From assembly GCF_014652215.1 (NCBI RefSeq), contig NZ_BMYJ01000004.1, positions 1 through 64,000 on the forward strand: a stretch of 64,000 nt of DNA, given 5' to 3'. The DNA comes from Neogemmobacter tilapiae. GTDB lineage: Bacteria; Pseudomonadota; Alphaproteobacteria; Rhodobacterales; Rhodobacteraceae. Below, piece by piece: positions 21,741-31,008 of the stretch. The notes under the pieces are model-generated. The model had not been told where the DNA came from and made no database searches. It was given only the letters and a program-made list of their open reading frames with translations. The position numbers and the translations under genes were made by a program. How positions within the stretch are numbered: position 1 is the stretch's first letter; every line of letters begins with the position of its first letter.

Positions 21741-23888
21741 ATGCGCTTGCAGCTTATGACCTCGACCCTCGCCCTTTTGGCCGCGATGCCGGCCCATGCC
21801 GAGATGGTGTTCAACCGTGTCGCATCCATCGCCACGCCGCTGAACATGGCGGAGGGGGAAGATCAGGCGCGGGCGACGTCCGCCGAGATCATTTCGGTCA
21901 GCGAAGATGGCATGACGCTGATCTATACCGACAGCCCGCTGAAATCGGTGGGGTTGATTGATCTGACGGATCCGACGCAGCCCAAGCCCTTGGGCAATAT
22001 CGCGATGGGGGGCGAGCCGACCACGGCGCAGATCATCGGGGGGATGGCGTTTGTCGGGGTCAACACCTCGGAAAGCAAGGCGAACCCTTCGGGCAAGCTG
22101 GTGACGGTCGATCTGGCCAGCCGGGCCTCGGTCGCGGAATGCGATCTGGGTGGGCAGCCGGATTCGGTGGCGAAAGCCAAGGACGGTTCGTTTCTGGCGG
22201 TGGCGATTGAGAACGAGCGCGATGAGGAATTGAACGACGGGGTGATCCCGCAGATGCCCGCCGGGTTTGTGGTGAAACTGCCGGTGAAGGACGGGGCGGT
22301 GGATTGCGCCGGTCTGGTGAAGATCGAATTGACCGGGCTGGCCGCGATTGGCGCCGAAGACCCGGAGCCGGAATATGTCGATATCAACAGCAAGGGGGAA
22401 ATCGTCGTCACCTTGCAGGAAAACAACCATATCGTGGTGATTGGCACGGACAATGCGGTTTCGACCCATTTCAGCGCGGGTTCGGTTGTGCTGGAAGGCA
22501 TCGACACGAAAAAGGACGGGGCCTTGCGCTTTGACGGCAAGGCCGAGGCTTTGCGCGAGCCCGATGGGGTGAAATGGCTGGGCGATGATCTGATCGTGGT
22601 GGCCAATGAGGGCGACTATGAGGGTGGGTCGCGCGGCTGGACCATTTTCGATGTCGCCGGAACGGTGGTTTATGAAAGCGGGGCCAGCTTTGAACAGGCC
22701 ATCGTGGCGCTGGGCCATTACCCGGATGCGCGGAACAAGAAGGGGATCGAGCCGGAAAGCATCGAGATTGCCGAATTTGACGGTAAGCCCTTGGTCTTTG
22801 TGTCGTCCGAGCGCGCCTCGGTCATTGGGGTTTATGATGTGACGGACCCCGCGGCCCCGGTTCTGCTGCAAATTCTGCCCTCGGGTGTGTCGCCCGAAGG
22901 GATGGTGGCGATCCCGGCGCGGAACCTGCTGGTCAGCGCCAATGAGGTGGACCTGCGTGAGGACGGTTTGGCCCCGGCGCATGTGATGGTCTATGCGCGG
23001 TCGGAAGGGGTGGCCGCCTATCCGATGATCGAGGCGGATCAAGGCATCGGCTGGGGTGCGATGTCGGGGCTGGTGGCGGGGACGGAGCCGGGCCAGTTGT
23101 TCGCGGTGTCGGACAGCGTCTATGGCGCGACGCCGATGATTTACACCATCGACGCAGGCCAAACCCCGGCGAAGATCACCAAGGCGATGCTGGTGACGCG
23201 CGATGGGGTGGCCGCGCAAAAGCTGGATCTGGAAGGGATTGCGCTGGATGGTCAGGGCGGTTTCTGGCTGGCCAGCGAGGGGCGCAGTGACCGGCTGATC
23301 CCGCATGCGATTTACCATGTCGATGCCGAAGGGGCGATTGATCAGGAGATTGCCCTGCCGGAAGACCTGCTGCGCAACGAGGTGCGCTTTGGGTTTGAGG
23401 GGATCACGGTGGTCGGCGATACGCTGTGGCTGGCCGTGCAGCGCGAATGGAAGGACGATCCGGTGGGGATGGTGAAACTGCTGGCCTATAACACCAAGGA
23501 AGAAACCTGGGGGGCGGTGCATTATCCGCTGGATGCCCCGGCGGAAGGCTCTTGGGTGGGGCTGTCCGAGATCGTGGCTGCGGGCGATTGGGTCTATCTG
23601 ATTGAACGCGACAATCAGGTGGCGGGGAAAGCGGCGGTCAAGAAGATCACCCGCGTCGCCCTGTCACAGATGGTTCCGGCGGAACTGGGCGGGGCGCTGC
23701 CGGTGGTGACGAAAGAGACGGTGCGTGATCTGCTGCCCGATCTGGATGTGCTGAAAGGCTATCGTGCCGAAAAGATCGAAGGACTGGCTGTGGACGGCGC
23801 TGGCAAGGCTTGGGTTGTGACGGACAATGACGGTGTGGCCGACAACTCGGGCGAGACGCTGTTCTGGTCGGTGGACATTCAGCCCTGA
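21741..23888 (+). CDS. Exported esterase-like/phytase-family beta-propeller protein
   Basis: 715 residues from ATG 21741 with AGGAGA six bases before it. Residues 1-20 form a signal peptide ending 'PAHA'. The mature part has repeated beta-propeller blades ('DGMTLIYTDSPLKSVGLIDLTDP', 'GDDLIVVANEGDYE', 'FVSSERASVIGVYDV') and, from about residue 410 on, the 'esterase-like activity of phytase' domain ('LEGIALDGQGGFWLASEG', 'FEGITVVGDTLWLAVQ', 'IEGLAVDGAGKAWVVTDN'). It probably acts in the periplasm on phosphate esters. The upstream Pho box supports induction under phosphate limitation. A terminator follows. Confidence 0.8.
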   Translation: MRLQLMTSTLALLAAMPAHAEMVFNRVASIATPLNMAEGEDQARATSAEIISVSEDGMTLIYTDSPLKSVGLIDLTDPTQPKPLGNIAMGGEPTTAQIIGGMAFVGVNTSESKANPSGKLVTVDLASRASVAECDLGGQPDSVAKAKDGSFLAVAIENERDEELNDGVIPQMPAGFVVKLPVKDGAVDCAGLVKIELTGLAAIGAEDPEPEYVDINSKGEIVVTLQENNHIVVIGTDNAVSTHFSAGSVVLEGIDTKKDGALRFDGKAEALREPDGVKWLGDDLIVVANEGDYEGGSRGWTIFDVAGTVVYESGASFEQAIVALGHYPDARNKKGIEPESIEIAEFDGKPLVFVSSERASVIGVYDVTDPAAPVLLQILPSGVSPEGMVAIPARNLLVSANEVDLREDGLAPAHVMVYARSEGVAAYPMIEADQGIGWGAMSGLVAGTEPGQLFAVSDSVYGATPMIYTIDAGQTPAKITKAMLVTRDGVAAQKLDLEGIALDGQGGFWLASEGRSDRLIPHAIYHVDAEGAIDQEIALPEDLLRNEVRFGFEGITVVGDTLWLAVQREWKDDPVGMVKLLAYNTKEETWGAVHYPLDAPAEGSWVGLSEIVAAGDWVYLIERDNQVAGKAAVKKITRVALSQMVPAELGGALPVVTKETVRDLLPDLDVLKGYRAEKIEGLAVDGAGKAWVVTDNDGVADNSGETLFWSVDIQP

Positions 23889-23909
23889 TTTCAGGCCTTT
23901 CGAAGCAAA

Positions 23910-23944
23910 CCCTCAAGCGTTTCAGCAACGCTTGGGGGTATTTT
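23910..23944 (+). terminator. Intrinsic terminator after phytase-family gene
   Basis: CCCTCAAGCGTT, loop TCAGC, then AACGCTTGGGGG with one G-T pair, followed by a T-rich run (TATTTTAT). Confidence 0.85.
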
Positions 23945-24025
23945 ATGCTGTTTGGGGCGAATCTACTTGACCCTAGGGCCACCAAAGGCGCCTTTCAGCC
24001 CGATGCCCAATGTGCGGAGCCTGTC

Positions 24026-24898
24026 TTGCCTTCCTTGCTTATCCGATTCGCTGCTGTTCCCCTGATGTTGGCCCTGGCGGCCTGTGCGCCTGCCGTGAAA
24101 GAGCCTGAAGGCCCGCCGCCCCCCGTGCCGGGCTATGAGGCGATCCAGGATGGGGAGTTCCATATCAATCAGGTCGATCCGCATTACCTGCCGGAACATA
24201 TGCGCCGCCAGTTGGTGCCGTGGAACGGGCCGCAGGGCGCGGGGTCGATTGTGGTCGATACGCATTCGCGGCGTCTGTACTATGTGATGGGTGACGGGAC
24301 GGCGATGCGCTATGCGATTGCGGTGGGCCGTGAGGGGCTGGGGTTCCAGGGGGATGGGACGATCCAGCGGAAACAGGAATGGCCGAGCTGGACGCCGACG
24401 GCGAATATGGTGCGGTCGCGGCCGGATCTGTATGCGGCCTATGCTGGTGGTCTGCCGGGGGGGCTGATGAACCCCTTGGGGGCGCGGGCGTTGTATCTGT
24501 ATCGCGGTGGGCGGGACACGATGTTCCGGATCCACGGGACGCAGGAAAATTCGTCGATTGGGCGGGCGACCTCGGCTGGTTGTATCCGGTTGTTCAACCA
24601 AGACATCATCGACCTGTTCGGGCGGGCTGACTATGGGACGCGGGTGCATGTGCGTTCGGCGGCGGAATCATTGGCCCTGGAAGGGCCGATGATCGAGGAT
24701 GAGAACGGGCGCATGATGCCCTATAGCCCTGAAGCCGCCGCGGCGATTGAAGAGCGGCGTCTGGCGAAGGCCGAGGCTGAGCGTGAGGCTTTGCTGGAGG
24801 GGCAGCCTTTGCCCGAGGCGACGGTGGTGCCGGGAACGGCGGGTATGGTCGAGACGCCGACGCAGCCTGTTTCCTATTTTGACCGGCCGATGCAATAA
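24026..24898 (+). CDS. L,D-transpeptidase (YkuD) lipoprotein
   Basis: 290 residues from TTG 24026. This start is chosen because GGAG lies seven bases before it and it gives a correct lipoprotein signal ('LMLALAAC', Cys about residue 20); an ATG at 23945 would overlap the terminator of the previous gene. The YkuD domain (about 70-215) ends in the catalytic motif 'IHGT...SIGRATSAGCIRL', with His and Cys of the SxGCxR type. Such enzymes form 3-3 cross-links in peptidoglycan or attach proteins to it. The C-terminal 60 residues are charged and low-complexity. Confidence 0.85.
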   Translation: MPSLLIRFAAVPLMLALAACAPAVKEPEGPPPPVPGYEAIQDGEFHINQVDPHYLPEHMRRQLVPWNGPQGAGSIVVDTHSRRLYYVMGDGTAMRYAIAVGREGLGFQGDGTIQRKQEWPSWTPTANMVRSRPDLYAAYAGGLPGGLMNPLGARALYLYRGGRDTMFRIHGTQENSSIGRATSAGCIRLFNQDIIDLFGRADYGTRVHVRSAAESLALEGPMIEDENGRMMPYSPEAAAAIEERRLAKAEAEREALLEGQPLPEATVVPGTAGMVETPTQPVSYFDRPMQ

Positions 24899-24916
24899 GC
24901 AGGCTGCGACAGGCCT

Positions 24917-24955
24917 AAAAAAGCCCGCCATCCGTGTCGGATGGCGGGCTTTTGC
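24917..24955. terminator. Bidirectional intrinsic terminator
   Basis: AAAAAAGCCCGCCATCCG, loop TGT, then the exact complement and TTTT. It lies between convergent genes (L,D-transpeptidase and YbjN-type), with A-tract and T-tract on the two sides. Confidence 0.95.
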
Positions 24956-24967
24956 ATGGGCCGGACC

Positions 24968-25591
24968 CTACCAGTTGATCTGGGTCTTGAAGTCGCTGAC
25001 GAGGCTTTCCCAAAGATAGATGTTGTCCTGGAAAGTGGCCGAGGTGATCCCGCCGCCATAAAGGTTAATGTCCATCGACAGCCAAGGATCCTGATTGTCG
25101 TCCAGATAGGCGCGGGTGTAGCGCTTTTTCGAATGCCAGTCGTTCATCACGTCCAGCCCGATGCCGTTTTCCAGATTGAAGCCGGAAGACAATTCGATGG
25201 AACTACAGGCTTGTCCGCTTTGGCAGCCGTAAAAATAGATCTGGTAGTTGACGCCTGCGATGGCGGATTCGATCTTGGGATTGCCCTCGCCATCATCGGT
25301 GAGCTTGGCTTTGTAGCCCCATTCCTGCAAAAGATCGGTGATCAACTGCGGGTCTTCGCCGGTGATGATGATTTCACCGCCACCCCCGGCCGGCGCGCCG
25401 GTCTGCTGTTGGGCGGGTGGGGCTTGTTCCGGCGGGGGCTGCTGCGTGCCCGGCGCGTTGCCGCCAGCCCCAAAGGGCGAGGTGCGGGTGCCGCCGCCAT
25501 GAACGCTGCCGGTGGTCTGGGCCTTTGCCGTGTCAAAGGCCAGTGGCACCAGTGCAAGGCCCATGCCAATGGTGAGAATCCGAGCAAGCAT
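24968..25591 (-). CDS. Exported YbjN-domain protein
   Basis: 207 residues from ATG 25591 with AAGGAG seven bases before it. A signal peptide (1-24, 'TAKA') precedes a Gly/Pro/Gln-rich low-complexity linker (25-72). The YbjN-like domain ('DPQLITDLLQEWGYKAKLTDDGEGNPKIESAIAGVNYQIYFYGC') follows. YbjN-like domains resemble type III chaperones and usually bind other proteins. Two Cys in 'GCQSGQACSS' could form a disulphide. Function unknown. Confidence 0.75.
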   Translation of the reverse strand: MLARILTIGMGLALVPLAFDTAKAQTTGSVHGGGTRTSPFGAGGNAPGTQQPPPEQAPPAQQQTGAPAGGGGEIIITGEDPQLITDLLQEWGYKAKLTDDGEGNPKIESAIAGVNYQIYFYGCQSGQACSSIELSSGFNLENGIGLDVMNDWHSKKRYTRAYLDDNQDPWLSMDINLYGGGITSATFQDNIYLWESLVSDFKTQINW

Positions 25592-25656
25592 GACCAATCT
25601 CCTTGAAAATTTCGCGCATGGTGCCAAGGCGCGGGCCTTGGGTCAACGGCTGGCGC

Positions 25657-25992
25657 TTACAACCTGATCACATAATCCTTGATCGTCGTTTCCAGCACCT
25701 CCCATGTGCCTTGAAAACCGGGGCGGATGATCATGCTGTCGCCTGCGCGCAGGGTGGTTTCCACCCCGGCGGCATCGGTAACGACCGAGACGCCTTGGGT
25801 GATAGAAAAATACTCCCATTCGTCATAGTGGACGCGCCATTTTCCCGGCGTGGATTGCCAGATGCCGCAGTACAGCCCATCGCTTTCCTCAAGGTTCCAA
25901 GTGGTGTGTACGGGGTCGCCTGCCAGAACCTTGGCCGGATCGGGGCGGGCCAGGTCGGGTTCCACGCCTTCGGGGGCCACGCGCAAGAGCAT
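25657..25992 (-). CDS. Cupin-domain protein (Cupin_3/DUF861 type)
   Basis: 111 residues from ATG 25992; GAAAGGA lies eight bases before it. A single small cupin barrel: 'GIWQSTPGKWRVHYDEWEYFSITQGVSVVTDAAG' followed by 'LRAGDSMIIRPGFQGTWEVLET'. The 'P.....WEYF.I..G' motif is typical of the Cupin_3 group, sometimes linked to ureidoglycine or sugar chemistry. It is divergent from panB. Substrate unknown. Confidence 0.8.
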   Translation of the reverse strand: MLLRVAPEGVEPDLARPDPAKVLAGDPVHTTWNLEESDGLYCGIWQSTPGKWRVHYDEWEYFSITQGVSVVTDAAGVETTLRAGDSMIIRPGFQGTWEVLETTIKDYVIRL

Positions 25993-26123
25993 CGGTTTTC
26001 CTTTCGTTAGGTTGCCCAAGACTTTGCACCGGTGCCTTGGTCGGTCAAGCCGTGCTTTACGCTGGTGCAGCAATTCGCGCGCCGCTATAACGCCTGAACA
26101 ATCCACCTGCCGAGGGGCCCCTG

Positions 26124-26957
26124 ATGAGCGCATCTTCCCCCCAGCGTCCGGTTCTTCCCGCCGATATCATGGCGATGAAGGGTGGCGCGCCGATTGTCGT
26201 CCTGACCGCCTATACGACGCCCGTCGCCCGTCTGGTCGATCCGCATTGCGACATTGTGCTGGTGGGGGACAGTCTGGGCATGGTGCTGCATGGCCTGCCC
26301 TCGACCCTCGGGGTCACGATGGAGATGATGATCCTGCATGGTCAGGCGGTGATGCGGGGGCTGCATAAGGCGATGCCGGTCATCGACATGCCCTTTGGCA
26401 GCTATGAGGAAAGCCCGGCGCAGGCCTTTCGCAATGCGAGCCGCCTGATCGGGGAAACCGGGATTCCGGCGGTGAAGCTGGAGGGCGGGCAGCATATGGC
26501 CGAGACCATCGCTTTCCTGACGGCGCGGGGGGTTCCGGTGATGGCGCATATTGGTCTTACGCCGCAGGCGGTGAACACCTTGGGGGGCTATCGTGTGGTG
26601 GGCCGGGATGGCGAGGGTCAGCGTTTAATGGACGATGCCCGCGCGGTGGAGCAGGCCGGGGCCTTTGCGGTGGTTGTTGAAAAGGTACCCGAAGGGCTGG
26701 CGGGGCGTCTGACCGAGGCGCTGACGATTCCGACCATTGGCATCGGGGCAGGGGTGCGCTGCGACGGGCAGGTTCTGGTGGTGGATGACATGCTGGGGCT
26801 GTTCACCGATTTCCGTCCGAAATTCGTGAAACGCTATGCCGAGCTAGGGCAGGGGGCGTCAGAGGCGATTGCGTCTTACGCCGCCGATGTGCGGGCGCGG
26901 GTCTTTCCCGGCCCGGAACATGCCTTTCCCGACAGTTTGACGCCCAAAGCAAAATGA
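26124..26957 (+). CDS. panB: 3-methyl-2-oxobutanoate hydroxymethyltransferase
   Basis: 277 residues, normal length for PanB. This enzyme adds a hydroxymethyl group from methylene-THF to ketoisovalerate, the first step of pantothenate synthesis. Seen: '[13 protein letters not shown]', the metal-binding '[11 protein letters not shown]', 'MPFGSYEES', 'KLEGG' and '[22 protein letters not shown]'. It overlaps panC by four bases, so the two form an operon. Confidence 0.95.
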   Translation: MSASSPQRPVLPADIMAMKGGAPIVVLTAYTTPVARLVDPHCDIVLVGDSLGMVLHGLPSTLGVTMEMMILHGQAVMRGLHKAMPVIDMPFGSYEESPAQAFRNASRLIGETGIPAVKLEGGQHMAETIAFLTARGVPVMAHIGLTPQAVNTLGGYRVVGRDGEGQRLMDDARAVEQAGAFAVVVEKVPEGLAGRLTEALTIPTIGIGAGVRCDGQVLVVDDMLGLFTDFRPKFVKRYAELGQGASEAIASYAADVRARVFPGPEHAFPDSLTPKAK

Positions 26958-27796
26958 CCGACATTCTGCGCGATCTGCCCAGCCTTCGCGGCCGCATCGC
27001 CCGCTGGCGGGCGAATGGCAAGACGGTGGGGGTGGTGCCCACCATGGGGGCGCTGCATCAGGGGCATCTGTCGCTGGCGCTTGCGGCGAAAGCCGCCTGT
27101 GATCGGGTGATTGTGACGATCTTTGTGAACCCGACGCAGTTCAACAACCCGGATGATCTGAAGAAATACCCAAGGACCGAAGAGGCCGATGCGGCGCTTT
27201 TGGCGTCTATTGGCGTGGATGTGGTCTTTGCCCCACCGGTGGAGGTGGTCTATCCGCCGGGCTTTGCCACGACGGTCAGCGTTTCGGGCGTGTCTGGCCC
27301 CTTGGAGGGCACGCACCGCCCCGGCCATTTTGAGGGCGTGGCGACGGTGGTGGCGAAACTGTTCGGCATGACAACGCCGGACAAGGCGTTCTTTGGGCAG
27401 AAGGACTGGCAGCAACTGGCGGTGATCCGGCGCATGACAGCGGATTTGAACATTCCGGTGCAGATCGTGCCCTGCGAAACCCTGCGCGATCCGGATGGGC
27501 TGGCCCTGTCGTCGCGCAATGCGCGGCTGTCGCCGGAGGCCCGTGCCAAGGCCCCGGTGCTGTATCGCGCGATGACGCGCGCGGCGCGTGCGGTGGCCGG
27601 TGGAGAGCCCGCCGCAGCGGCCCTGAAGGCGGCGAGCGCCGAGGTTCTGGCCGGTGGTTTCAGCGCCATCGACTATCTCGACCTTTGCGATGCCGATACG
27701 CTGGAACCTGTCAGCGATACGCGCCGCCCCGCCCGGCTTTTGGCGGCGGCCTGGCTGGATGGTGTGCGGTTGATCGACAACATTCCGGCAGGTTGA
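26954..27796 (+). CDS. panC: Pantothenate synthetase
   Basis: 280 residues. PanC condenses pantoate with beta-alanine using ATP. Motifs: '[13 protein letters not shown]' (HIGH-type nucleotide-binding), '[19 protein letters not shown]', '[14 protein letters not shown]', 'FGQKDWQQL' and 'LSSRN'. ATG overlaps the panB stop (ATGA), which gives coupled expression. Confidence 0.95.
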   Translation: MTDILRDLPSLRGRIARWRANGKTVGVVPTMGALHQGHLSLALAAKAACDRVIVTIFVNPTQFNNPDDLKKYPRTEEADAALLASIGVDVVFAPPVEVVYPPGFATTVSVSGVSGPLEGTHRPGHFEGVATVVAKLFGMTTPDKAFFGQKDWQQLAVIRRMTADLNIPVQIVPCETLRDPDGLALSSRNARLSPEARAKAPVLYRAMTRAARAVAGGEPAAAALKAASAEVLAGGFSAIDYLDLCDADTLEPVSDTRRPARLLAAAWLDGVRLIDNIPAG

Positions 27797-27874
27797 TTTC
27801 GGGTGACGCGGCCCTTTCAATTTGCCAGACTTCACACCAAGTAAAGACCAATCACATTGACGGCGGAGGGATAC

Positions 27875-28948
27875 ATGGCCGATTTCGAAACGCAGATCCG
27901 GGAAAGCCAGGCGCAGGTCGCCGAGGCCCAGGCCAAGATCAGCGCCATCACCAGCCGCATTGAAGAGGCACGCAGCAAATTGGCGGCGGGTGAGGCGGCG
28001 ATTGACGTGGAAAACGCGACGCTGGACGATGTGCACAAACACACCGACCTGATGAACGCCAACATCGCCGAGCTGATCATGGGCTTGGATGATGTGACGG
28101 CGGGCTTTTCCAAGGATTTCGACGAAATGCGGTCGAAAACCACGATGGAAAGCCTGATCGGCTGGTTTTCCTCGGCCAAGTCGGAATCGATGCGGCAGGA
28201 ACGCCTGCGGGGGGCGTCGATTGACGACAAGCTGCAAGACCTGATCGCCAAGTCGGACGTGATCGTGAAACTGCTGCAAGGGCAGTTGGACATGCTGAAT
28301 GTGCAGAAGGCGAGTGTCGAGAAAAACCTGACCGGCACCCTGACCGAACGGGAAACGACGGTGGCGGCGCTGGAGGAATCCCGGGCGCAGATCGCGGCGA
28401 TGGATCCGAAGATCATCGAGTTGGAAAACAAGATCAGCGTTGAACAAGACGCGGGCAACCGGACCAAGCTGGAAAGCGAGTTGGCCGAACTGAACAAACA
28501 GCACAACGCGCTGGTGCAAGACGAACAGGTAAAACTGGCGAAAAGTCAGACGCTGGAGCGTTACATCGAAAAGGGCAAGACTTGGGTGGACAGCCTGCAA
28601 AACCAAGCGGCGACGCAGATGGTGCTGATCAACAAGCTGCAAACCGACACGAAGCAGCGGGTGGTTTTGTATGATGCTTTGACCGCGTCATTGAAGACGG
28701 CGCAGCAGCAGGACGTGGCGCACCGGATCAACGAGATCGGGGTGAAGACCGACCAAGAGGCGCAAGCGGCGATGGCGGCGATTGGGTCGGCGACGAACCA
28801 GCGGATGGCGGATATGCTGGAAGCGCATGAGGGCCATATGGTCTTTGCACGGGAAATTCTGGAGCAGAAGGCCAAGGCGGATGAGCGGTTCGCCCGGCGC
28901 TTTGCCACGATTGTCGAGAAGCATGACAAGAATGAGTATGGGGCGTGA
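27875..28948 (+). CDS. Long coiled-coil protein heading the AAA+ ATPase operon
   Basis: 357 residues from ATG 27875 with GGAGGG seven bases before it. No signal peptide or membrane segment. Nearly the whole chain is predicted helical with heptad patterns ('SQAQVAEAQAKISAITSRIEEA', 'ALEESRAQIAAMDPKI', 'KLESELAELNKQHNALV'). It vaguely resembles the coiled-coil partners of TelA/toxic-anion-resistance or PspA-like envelope systems, but I cannot assign a family. First of nine closely packed genes; its stop overlaps the GTG of the next. Confidence 0.7.
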   Translation: MADFETQIRESQAQVAEAQAKISAITSRIEEARSKLAAGEAAIDVENATLDDVHKHTDLMNANIAELIMGLDDVTAGFSKDFDEMRSKTTMESLIGWFSSAKSESMRQERLRGASIDDKLQDLIAKSDVIVKLLQGQLDMLNVQKASVEKNLTGTLTERETTVAALEESRAQIAAMDPKIIELENKISVEQDAGNRTKLESELAELNKQHNALVQDEQVKLAKSQTLERYIEKGKTWVDSLQNQAATQMVLINKLQTDTKQRVVLYDALTASLKTAQQQDVAHRINEIGVKTDQEAQAAMAAIGSATNQRMADMLEAHEGHMVFAREILEQKAKADERFARRFATIVEKHDKNEYGA

Positions 28949-29304
28949 CTTTTGCTAACCAGTCCCGGCGCACGCTCGTGTTGGGGCTGGTTGCCCTGGG
29001 GTTTGGCTTTGGCCTTTTGATGCTGCTACCATTCGTTGGCGATGGGATGGGCGCACATGTGTTGGCGTGGCTGTCTCTTCTAGGCATGTTCGCGGGCAGC
29101 CTATTGTTGTTCGTCGGCTTTGGTCGATGGATACATCGCCTGATGTGGCAGTCCGCGATACGTCATTCGACTTTGCAGATGTTCGGTCGAACCCATGCTG
29201 ACCGCATGCTCAACGGCGCGCTTTCTCCTTTCTGGAGATGGTGGCTTTGGATTACGCCAAGCGGTGAAGATAGGGACGCGTATGACATCGCAACCAACCC
29301 CTAA
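28945..29304 (+). CDS. Small membrane protein
   Basis: 119 residues starting at GTG 28945, which overlaps the previous stop (GTGA). Two transmembrane helices (about 9-30 and 36-60) precede a basic, Trp-rich cytoplasmic tail ('FWRWWLWITPSGEDRDAYD'). Codon use is less GC-biased than in neighbouring genes. Unknown function; it overlaps the next gene by 23 bases. Confidence 0.6.
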   Translation: MTFANQSRRTLVLGLVALGFGFGLLMLLPFVGDGMGAHVLAWLSLLGMFAGSLLLFVGFGRWIHRLMWQSAIRHSTLQMFGRTHADRMLNGALSPFWRWWLWITPSGEDRDAYDIATNP

Positions 29305-29701
29305 ACGCCGGCGCTTCCTGCTTTGGCTGGGCCTGACAATCGCGGTCATGGCCGTTCACTTTGCTGCTGCGATTTATTTCGTTACACAAAGCCACGCCCC
29401 AGAGACGGTATGGCTTGACGCGGGATTTATCTTTCGTGCAGCCGCACTCATTACAATTTCTACTCTGATTTGCCTATTGTTGGTGTGGTATGGTGCCCCC
29501 CTCTACGTCCTCATCCTTTGGAAATATTTGGCCGCGATAGAATACCTAACCGGACTTCCTTGGGGTAGCCGTATCGGGCACAGCATTTTGCGCAATGCCT
29601 CTTTCTCTCGCGCCAAGCCGGGCACGCCTTACGCTTGGGTTTATGGTTTGGCTCGGCGTGCCTATGGTGATCAGGTACCGCAGGACAAACCGAATGCTTG
29701 A
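29282..29701 (+). CDS. Small two-helix membrane protein
   Basis: 139 residues from ATG 29282 (AGGGA about eight bases before). Hydrophobic helices lie at about 12-34 and 52-78, followed by 'LYVLILWKYLAAIEYLTGL' and a basic tail. It has relaxed codon use like the previous gene, unlike the strongly GC3-rich neighbours. It ends just before a GC-palindromic repeat that separates it from the next gene. Function unknown. Confidence 0.6.
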   Translation: MTSQPTPKRRRFLLWLGLTIAVMAVHFAAAIYFVTQSHAPETVWLDAGFIFRAAALITISTLICLLLVWYGAPLYVLILWKYLAAIEYLTGLPWGSRIGHSILRNASFSRAKPGTPYAWVYGLARRAYGDQVPQDKPNA

Positions 29702-29707
29702 AACCTC

Positions 29708-29838
29708 ACCTCATCCCCCCCTCCCATCCTCCCCCACAAGGGGGGAGGGGCCGCCTCGCGCCCTTGATCCCCGTCACCGCCCCCGCCATCCGGGCGCTTC
29801 CCTCCCCCCCTGTGGGGGAGGGTCAGGGTGGGGGGGCG
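29708..29838. repeat. GC-palindromic intergenic repeat, copy A
   Basis: Two imperfect palindromes of the type CCTCCCCC-ACAA-GGGGGAGG, the first at about 29722-29750 and the second near 29800-29830, joined by a GC-rich spacer. The same composite design recurs at 39506-39625 and 50411-50528. This looks like a REP/BIME-like element. Confidence 0.8.
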
Positions 29839-29862
29839 GCAACCGCAGACAAAGGGGCCAAG

Positions 29863-30999
29863 ATGCCTGATACCCCCCTCACCGACGATCATGCCCAGCT
29901 GTACGACAACCTTGTCGCACGGCGCTATTTTGACAAGTTTGAACGCATCACCGGCCATCTGGCCCGTGTCGCCGCCGAGTTGGAGACCGAAGGCCGCCTG
30001 ACCCGCCTCGAATCCCGCGTTCTGGGGCATTACGTCACGCGGTTGGCGGCGACCTTTCGGGCCTTGTCCTACAAATACCTAATGACGGGGCGCACCGAGG
30101 GGCCGCTTCCCGGCAAGCTGACCTTTGACCGCCATGAAAGCGGTTTTCCCGTCGCTCAGGAACTTATGGTCATGGCGAACGATGCCCAGCAGGCCACCCG
30201 CCATCTGGCCGGGATGCCGTCGGAGACCGAGTTGAAGGACCGCATGATCCGCGCCATTGTCGGCGATCTGGAACTGCCCACCCGGTTGCAATTCACCCTG
30301 TCGCAGCGGCTTTATTACGAAACCCTCGCCATCCTGTCGCAGCCCGAAACCGACGCTTTGTTCTGGGCGCGGATTGACCCCGATGCACAATGGCTGGGCG
30401 ATGCGGGGGAGCGGCGGCAATTCCTTGTCCATTGGGCGGTCTATGACACGCAGGTCAACTTGCCCGTGGTTTATCTGATGGAGTTGGAGGATTCGGGTCA
30501 AACGCCTCTGCCCCGTTCCAGCCGCTGGGCGCAGGTGCAGGCCCATCTGATGGCGCAGTCGGTGATGGGGCTGAAGCTGCTGACCATTGCGCAAGGTTTC
30601 GACAAGGATTTCGACGACCTGCACCCAAAACGCCTCCGGCGGGTCATTCTGGGGCCGATGCATTCCAACAGCTTTACCCTGCAATCCGGGCCGTTGGCGG
30701 ATATCCTGCGTGACGCGCGGGGCAAGCCGGGCGAGGATTGGGCGCTGGTCTGGACGGTAGAAGAGTTGAACAGCGACCGCGAGGAAATGGTCAAGGATGG
30801 CTGGTTTTCATCCGTGCCCCGGCAGGTGTTCAAACTGCCGCCGGTGATGGGGGCCGACACGGGGGCGACGCGGGTGGAACAGATGATGATCCTGCCCGAA
30901 ATGATTTATCAGGTGCTGGCTGAACGCAACCCGCCGGGTTTGCGCGAATACCGCAAGTTCGTGGTGGGCGCGGGCGGGCGTCTGATGCCGATACGCTAG
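29863..30999 (+). CDS. Conserved protein of unknown function in the AAA+ operon
   Basis: 378 residues from ATG 29863. The frame is open further upstream, but that part is the palindromic repeat and is not protein-like. It is a soluble, mostly helical protein without signal peptide. Recognisable blocks are 'RRYFDKFERITGHLARVAAELE', 'FTLSQRLYYETLAIL', 'RSSRWAQVQAHLMAQSVMGLKLL' and 'ATRVEQMMILPEMIYQVLAERNPPGL'. I do not recognise the family. Position directly before the ATPase (9-bp gap) suggests an obligate partner. Confidence 0.7.
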   Translation: MPDTPLTDDHAQLYDNLVARRYFDKFERITGHLARVAAELETEGRLTRLESRVLGHYVTRLAATFRALSYKYLMTGRTEGPLPGKLTFDRHESGFPVAQELMVMANDAQQATRHLAGMPSETELKDRMIRAIVGDLELPTRLQFTLSQRLYYETLAILSQPETDALFWARIDPDAQWLGDAGERRQFLVHWAVYDTQVNLPVVYLMELEDSGQTPLPRSSRWAQVQAHLMAQSVMGLKLLTIAQGFDKDFDDLHPKRLRRVILGPMHSNSFTLQSGPLADILRDARGKPGEDWALVWTVEELNSDREEMVKDGWFSSVPRQVFKLPPVMGADTGATRVEQMMILPEMIYQVLAERNPPGLREYRKFVVGAGGRLMPIR

Positions 31000-31008
31000 G
31001 GGGATGGG

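Noticed and set aside
21672-23522. Open frame of 616 codons on the minus strand opposite the phytase-type gene
   Set aside because: Shadow frame with Arg/His/Pro-rich composition; the plus-strand product has a signal peptide, domain motifs and a ribosome site.
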